Below are positions 58,726 through 64,000 of a DNA stretch of 64,000 bases, piece by piece (position 1 is the first letter of the stretch; each line of letters starts with the position of its first letter). The stretch covers positions 50,530,354 through 50,594,353 of the forward strand of contig NC_065536.1 of assembly GCF_932294415.1 (NCBI RefSeq), in the 5' to 3' direction. The notes beneath the pieces were generated by a model. That model saw nothing but the letters and a program-made list of their open reading frames with translations, made no database searches and was not told the origin of the DNA. The position numbers and the translations under genes were made by a program. Origin of the DNA: Quercus robur (Eukaryota; Streptophyta; Magnoliopsida; Fagales; Fagaceae).

Positions 58726-58988
58726 ATCGTCCACTTTTGTTGTAATCATAGGTTGATCAGATCAAGTCCATTTTTGACACTTTCTCATGTATTGGAAGAA
58801 GAGCAATGCTACATACACAAAAAAACGTGACAACATTTTTACAATAGATGAGTTGACAAGCTTGTACTAGTTTTCATCTAGGCCCATTACTAACATCACT
58901 TCTTTACCTATCACTAACAATCTGTTATATCAGCATATGTCGAATTTTTTCGTCTATAGACTTTTCTCATTAAAAGAAATATAGCAAT

Positions 58989-59811
58989 TGTAGGAATGAA
59001 GGGCCCAGATGAGAATATTGGGTCGTGGGTCGTGCCCAAAGACATCAAATAGCCCGAGAACAAACCAGTGCAAATAAAGGCAGATAAATATTGGGCCGAG
59101 AAAAAGGTCAAGACATGATGAGTAGGTGATGTTGTCCGAGGATCAATGCCACCTCAGCCAACAATACATAGGCCTAAAGTCCAACTACCCATCAAAAACT
59201 AAGCAGCAGGCAATCGTGCTTGGATGGATAAGCGTCAAAAAGATATAAGACAAAAGAGAAGTGAGAAATATCTGAGAAGAAAGTTGCTACCACCGCATTG
59301 AATGCTCTACATCTAATCCTTGGCCGCATTAATGTGGAAGTGATGTCTGAATAATAAGTGATGCCTGAATAGTAACTTTCAGCCTTACAACTACCCCCAA
59401 AGACTTCAGGAAGGTGCTGATGGGACAAGTATCGAAAAGATTAGTAGTCTAATCTACACGTGGAGGGCTAAGATGAAAGAAAGAAATGAAGTATAAAAGG
59501 GATGAACTCCCTCACAGAGGGGATCAAGAGAAAACCAGAGAAAACATCACTGTGTAACCAAGAACTATAATTTTTGTATAAATCTAAGAGAAATATATAA
59601 GAACATACCTTCCTTGGACTTGACCGAGGAGAGCCTTTTTTTGTTCAAACTGTTTGTTCATTCCACTAATAACTAATCTATTGTGACCAATATCTTCCTA
59701 ACTCATTGAACGTTTAGTCTCAGGCCCACTCTCTAACAAATTCATTGTTTTTGGCTCATTGGGCCATTATCCATCCATTTTTTGGGCTATGAAGCAAAAC
59801 GTGCCCTTACA
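58989..59811 (+). repeat. Solo LTR of a Tat-type gypsy element
   Basis: It starts TGTAGGAATGAAGGG and ends CCCTTACA, is 823 bp, and is flanked by GCAAT (58984-58988) and GCCAT (59812-59816), a 5-bp duplication with one mismatch. It contains a TATA box GTATAAAAGG at 59491. A segment with GGCCGCATTAATGTGGAAGTG matches the reverse complement of the LTR at 1539, so it is related but oriented the other way. Internal sequence is absent, as after LTR-LTR recombination. Confidence 0.8.
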
Positions 59812-59816
59812 GCCAT

Positions 59817-60212
59817 GATTCAAGCCCTATTAATTTTGTAAAATATAGTAGACAAAGGATTAGACAGAAGTATAACATGCCCTTTAACACAAACTCAGAA
59901 CAATGATCACATACATATATAACTCAAAACCCAACAAGTTTTGACTATTGATGCTCCTCCTTGCAAATTGTAATGCTTTCTACTAAGTTTGTTTATGTAT
60001 TGTGATTTGAAATGGGATATGTTATAGAGAACAATTGTGAATTTGTTTGATTTCTTTTGTCGTTTTTTTGGGGAATATTTGCTTTTTAAATGATTATAAT
60101 CTGGTTTAGGGGTGTTGACAAAATTGTGTTTGGTTCCTAAGAAAATGGAAGAATTAATCAAACTAACGACACCGCAACTTTTGTACATCATTCCCACCCC
60201 TTTCACAACTGA
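59817..60212. other. AT-rich intergenic stretch
   Basis: I see no gene or repeat signature here. Confidence 0.55.
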
Positions 60213-60810
60213 TGTGCAATCAAGCATGAGCTGACAACACCTCGTAGGTGCGGAGTAAACCCCTCTCCCCCAAACTCAAAACCGTCTGCACCGCACCTTG
60301 TACAACCCTTAATGATGACGTCGAAAATTGTCACCAATGGGTCACACCGTACTCGCGACTCGAATCGAACCTGCACGACAAGAACAATCGACGGACGTCC
60401 TTCAAAGAGCACCGGTGTGGTGCCGGCCAAAGGTTCTCCGACGGTCAAGTTAGAGTTGTTCTGTTTTACTTAGAGCGTTAGAGAGTGTCAATTAAAGCGT
60501 ACCTCGATTACTGTGGGTATTAGACCTTTTATAGTGATAGAGGGTTGACTTTTCCTTTTTGGTTTTCACATCTTTTCAATGTGGGACTCCAGTCCCAATT
60601 CTTCTAAGCGTGGTGAGCAAGGATTCCCATTTCCGGATCATGGTCCCTTATTGGGCCTGTCAGCGATGGGCCTTCAAAGCGCGTGGGATAGCCCTTGCAC
60701 AGGCCCAACAGTCCCAACCCGTCAGGCCCGTTCATGTGGGCCCTTCAAGAACGGCCGTCATGCTCGTTCAGGTGGGCCCGTCATGTATTCCGCATTTCTA
60801 ACCGTCTTCA
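60213..60810 (-). repeat. Probable 3' LTR of a third Tat-type element (start uncertain)
   Basis: The right border is set by TTCA at 60807-60810 followed by a polypurine tract on the minus strand (60811-60828, TTGGGGTGAAGGGGGCAAC). The left border is a guess at a TG near 60213. The matching LTR lies beyond the window. The sequence is rich in CGTC/GACGG motifs, unlike the first two Tat elements. Confidence 0.45.
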
Positions 60811-63800
60811 GTTGCCCCCTTCACCCCAATGGTCCGTCAGTTTTTAGGATATAGGATCAATGGGGTGACGATCCGAAAGTGAGGGTATGACGGGTATTTT
60901 TACGACGGAAGGAGGCTCATGTGATGGAGAGTTTAAAGTTGTCATAACGGGTTTGACGGATCAACGCAAGATAGGATGACGGTTCAAATGAGGAGTTCGT
61001 CGATCACACCAATTACAGACAGGCTGTACGAAGGTAATTAATGCCGATGACACGTGTTACAAGCTGATTGGACCTTGTCTCGGATCGAAGCGACGCTTCG
61101 ACTTCCGTGCATCTCTCTTATAAATAATGGAGTGATTCCTCTCATTTCTTCAGTTTCAGTAGAAATCAAGCTGTCAGAGCTCACCCGTCACCCTTGTCAG
61201 AGCGCACCCGTCACCCTTGTCAGAGCTCACCCGTCATAACTTGCTGATCCGTTCATTTACCTTAGACGTCAACGCCGTCCTTCGTCACTTCGTTGGCAAA
61301 GCTGGTAAGTGCTCTTCTTAAAACTTATACTTGTTTTAATTTTCTTTACAATCCACCTCCGTTATAGACACATAGACCGTCAGAGTCTTAGGCTCTTGTC
61401 GTTTCGTGTAGGAAATGTCTAGTGCGTCGAGTAATCAGTCAGTTATTCGTGACGGGGTGGATTACGAGGAAGTATATCCGTCCAGTCAACGAGAACAAGG
61501 TAGTCCAGATGATAGTAGTCCGTCCACATCCTCCTCGTCCTCAACATATGAGGATCTGGAGGTGGTTGATCCAGACGAGGGACGTGGTGTTGGTGAGGAT
61601 CAAGTTGTCAGATCCGTCATTGGTGCTGATGGGCTTAGGAAGTTCGTCATGCTACCAGAGTGGACGGTGAATTTCTTCACGTCCGTTATCAAGGAAAAGC
61701 ACTTTAAGACATTTAGAGATAATTACCAACTTCCAGAGAATGTTACGATCCGTCTACCCTACAAATCAGAGAGGTGTTACTATGACGGGGTAGACGGAGT
61801 CGGGGTGTATGAGCAAATGTTGAAGGCCGGACTTAGATTTCCATTGAGTTCGCTTCACCGTTTGCTCCTCCGTCAGCTGGGATTATCTGTGAACCAGATT
61901 TCCCCTAACGCTTGGAGAGTTTTTATAGCGATGGAGGTACTGTACGGTGCCATGTCCAACGGAGAAAGAAGGCTGACGGTTAGGGAGTTTTTCCACTACT
62001 ACCGTCCGGATGAGATTGACAAATCCAGGGGAATTTATAGCTTCGTCCCTAGGAGTCCGTTGCTGAAAGTCATCTATGACACGCCGGACTCAAATAGGGA
62101 TTGGAAGAGTCGGTTCTTCTTCCTAGAAGGCGACGGTTGGATGGGTCGTCCTGGGGAGACAGATTTCATGCCCGTCGACACTACTTGGGGCATATTGGAT
62201 CCGTCTAGTATGGACTATCCTCCAAACTTTAACATTACTAAGTTTTTTTTTTTTTTTTTTTTTTGAATATAATCTAACCGTCCTCTTTCTTCTTTTGCAG
62301 TTAGACGACGGCCCCAAATTGACCTTGAGGAGTTTGCTTTCATTGAGAAAATCCTTAGAAAGACCAAGCCGGAGGAAAGGACTTGGGCGAAGCTGGTAAT
62401 ACTAAATACCATTCACTGGTATTGCGACGGACCGGAACCTACAGCGGCTGCCGTCAAGTACGAAACACAGATAAGGAGACGTAAGTTCGTCACCCTTTAG
62501 TTGAAGAAATTGTGCATTTTATTTTTTGTTAATTAACTCCCCCGTCCACGTTTCAGAGATGGACGATGCCAAGAGAAGAGCCTTGATTCGGTCAAAGGCT
62601 GCAAAGAAGACTGCTGACGACACTCCTACTGCGACGGGCCCAAGCAATCCGTCTGCTAAGCGGAAGACTCAGCCCAAAGCGGACCGTCAGGCCAAGAAGG
62701 CCAAAGTGTCTTTAGATCCCGTCGTGGGACTCATGGCGGAGCCTCCGAAGACGGTCACTCCAACCAAGCACGAGGTTGGCAAGGGTTTGATGAAAGGCCC
62801 GTCGAAGGTTGACAAGAAGCCGCCCGTCCTTCTTCGAGAGGATTCTAAGCATGCCTTAGAACAGATTTCCTCCATCATCTCGGCGGAGGATTATGAAGAC
62901 TTAGGCAACCATTCGACGGAGGCCATGGGGGAGACGGGCCTATTTGCCATTACACAGGTAAGATAGTCCGTCTACTACTCAAATACAACTTAAATCATCT
63001 GTCGAAAGTTTGTTTTATAACTGTGTTGTTATTTTTCAGGCAATGGTCATGATGAAGGGGCTGATGGGACGGTGCCTCAGCCAAGAGACGGCCTTGGATC
63101 GTGTACGGGCCAAGGCGGAGAAGACGGAGGAAGAACTCCTCCAAATGCGTAACTGGAGACCTAAAATAGAGAAAAAGCTTGAGCTGTCGGAGAAGGCAAG
63201 GAAGAGCCTTGAACAGACGACGGAGGAGGCAAAGAAGGCTCTAGAGAGCAAGGACAAAGAGATAGCCGAGCTGAAAAACGAAGTCCGTCAGGCTAAGGAC
63301 GCGGCGGTCCGTGAATACCGTGACTCCGACGCCCTAATCACTGAGCTGGGCGATTCTTTCCATCAGGGCTTCATGGATGCCCTCCGTCAAGTCAGGCAAG
63401 CTTATCCAGACGTGGACCCTTCCAAGTTCAAAGTTGAAGACCCGGTCCAGTCATCCGTCGTGCCTGTTGCCTCCGAGGATACAGACGACCTCTTTGATGT
63501 CGACGACACAGTTGTTGACGGGGCGTCTGCACCAGCAAAAGTTGACCAAGCTGAGGCTGACACGGAGACAGTTCCACAGCCCGTCGATAATGTGGACAAG
63601 GCTCAGTAGAAGGATTTTTATTTTTATTTTATTATTTTTCTTTTTGGAACAATTCTCATCCGTTGTTGATGATGTGTAAACATTGCCGTTTAATGGCTTA
63701 TTTTGTTAAATGAATCCGTGCACTTCATTTTATATGTTTTGAATTTTGTCGTTGCTTAACCTGTTTACATCCGCTTGCGTATAAGTATGTTTTTGATCTT

Positions 63801-64000
63801 AAAAACTTATTCTTTGCAAAACCTGTGGAATGCTCCGTCCATCTTTTTGATACTACTTTGTTATGTAAGATGATTAATCCGTCCTCTTTGCTTCATCTTA
63901 TTTCCGTCCACGTTGTGGACGATCCGTCCAACCTGTGAACTTTAAGTGGTCATTTTGTGGACTTAATTATCCCCCATTTAGTATAGTCCGTCCATCTTTT
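60811..64000 (-). mobile_element. Third Tat-type element, partial
   Basis: Next to the polypurine tract lies an antisense gene with the same architecture as in the first two elements: 5'-UTR intron, PF04195-like domain, basic segment, coiled coil. Gag-pol would be beyond 64000 on the minus strand. The tail 63610-64000 is AT-rich with repeated CCGTCCA motifs and matches the spacer position where the first element has its tandem repeat. Confidence 0.65.
61415..63609 (+). CDS. Antisense ORF protein of Tat-type element (putative gypsy-type transposon protein), four coding exons
   Basis: A 5'-UTR intron (donor GCTG/GTAAGT near 61303, acceptor GTGTAG) precedes the ATG. I read exons at 61415-62237, 62301-62480, 62557-62957 and 63040-63609, giving 657 codons. 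The N-terminus is acidic and Ser-rich. Residues about 70-270 carry the domain with PENVTIRLPYKSERCYYDG, LHRLLLRQLGLSVNQISPN and AWRVFIAMEVLYG, which I assign to the plant family of putative gypsy-type transposon proteins. A Lys-rich bipartite stretch (AKRKTQPKADRQAKKAK) looks like a nuclear signal, and exon 4 encodes a long coiled coil with an acidic tail. No function is known. One defect: the exon 1 donor reads CTAAGT, not GTAAGT, followed by about 20 T. Otherwise open throughout. Confidence 0.75.

Larger units (their letters stand above)
51530..58746. mobile_element. CACTA-like DNA transposon, non-autonomous, 7.2 kb
   Basis: The left end ACTACAACAAACTTGGAC and the reverse complement of the right end ATTACAACAAAAGTGGAC match and continue as ATGGTGACGAAA on both sides. 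CACTA elements start CACTACAACA and carry subterminal repeats. Here GTGACGAAA/TTTCGTCAC repeats crowd both ends (51550-52085 and 58410-58725). The outermost C-A-C is degenerate on both sides, so borders are accurate to a few bases only. No transposase frame was found inside. Confidence 0.7.

Overview
The window is plant nuclear DNA from a woody-type eudicot. The evidence is AT-rich intergenic sequence, GT-AG introns, an intron-containing plastid 13-lipoxygenase gene, a peroxisomal 4-coumarate:CoA-ligase-like gene, and dense Ty3-gypsy, Ty1-copia, hAT, Mutator-like, CACTA-like, LINE and SINE remains. The elements look like those of rosid trees (Fagales is my guess), but nothing here fixes the species.

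Layout. 1-1.5 kb: a decayed LINE tail split by a small hAT element. 1.5-12.4 kb: a structurally complete but dead Tat-type Ty3-gypsy element with pol on the minus strand and a spliced extra gene in antisense (plus strand) near its 3' LTR. 12.4-16.7 kb: tandem repeats, an adenylate kinase exon relic, a second LINE tail and a SINE. 16.7-19.0 kb: a truncated second copy of the same Tat family. 19-23 kb: MITEs, a tandem duplication and a trace that may be an endogenous pararetrovirus. 23.9-29.0 kb: a complete nine-exon LOX6-type 13-lipoxygenase gene. 29.8-33.3 kb, opposite strand and tail-to-tail with it: a complete six-exon 4CL-like acyl-CoA ligase ending in the peroxisomal signal SKL. 34.2 to about 49.8 kb: a tandem duplication of the block running from LOX intron 8 through the ligase gene. 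It has been eroded by a hAT/LTR composite, a copia element that replaced ligase exon 1, and local re-duplication of the ligase 5' flank with small hAT elements. 51.5-58.7 kb: a CACTA-like element holding a hAT-like element that holds a long-TIR Mutator-like element. 59.0-59.8 kb: a solo Tat LTR. 60.2-64.0 kb: the LTR and antisense gene of a third Tat-type element that runs off the window.

The two host genes make functional sense together. A plastid 13-LOX makes the hydroperoxide precursor of jasmonate, and peroxisomal 4CL-like ligases of this clade activate OPC-8:0 or fatty acids before beta-oxidation. The pair therefore could bracket the jasmonate route. The other genes belong to mobile elements, and nearly all carry stops or frameshifts. 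The exception is the antisense gene at 61.4-63.6 kb, which is open apart from one damaged splice donor.

Exon borders, LTR borders and mismatch counts were read by eye. Family names rest on motif recognition, not on database searches.
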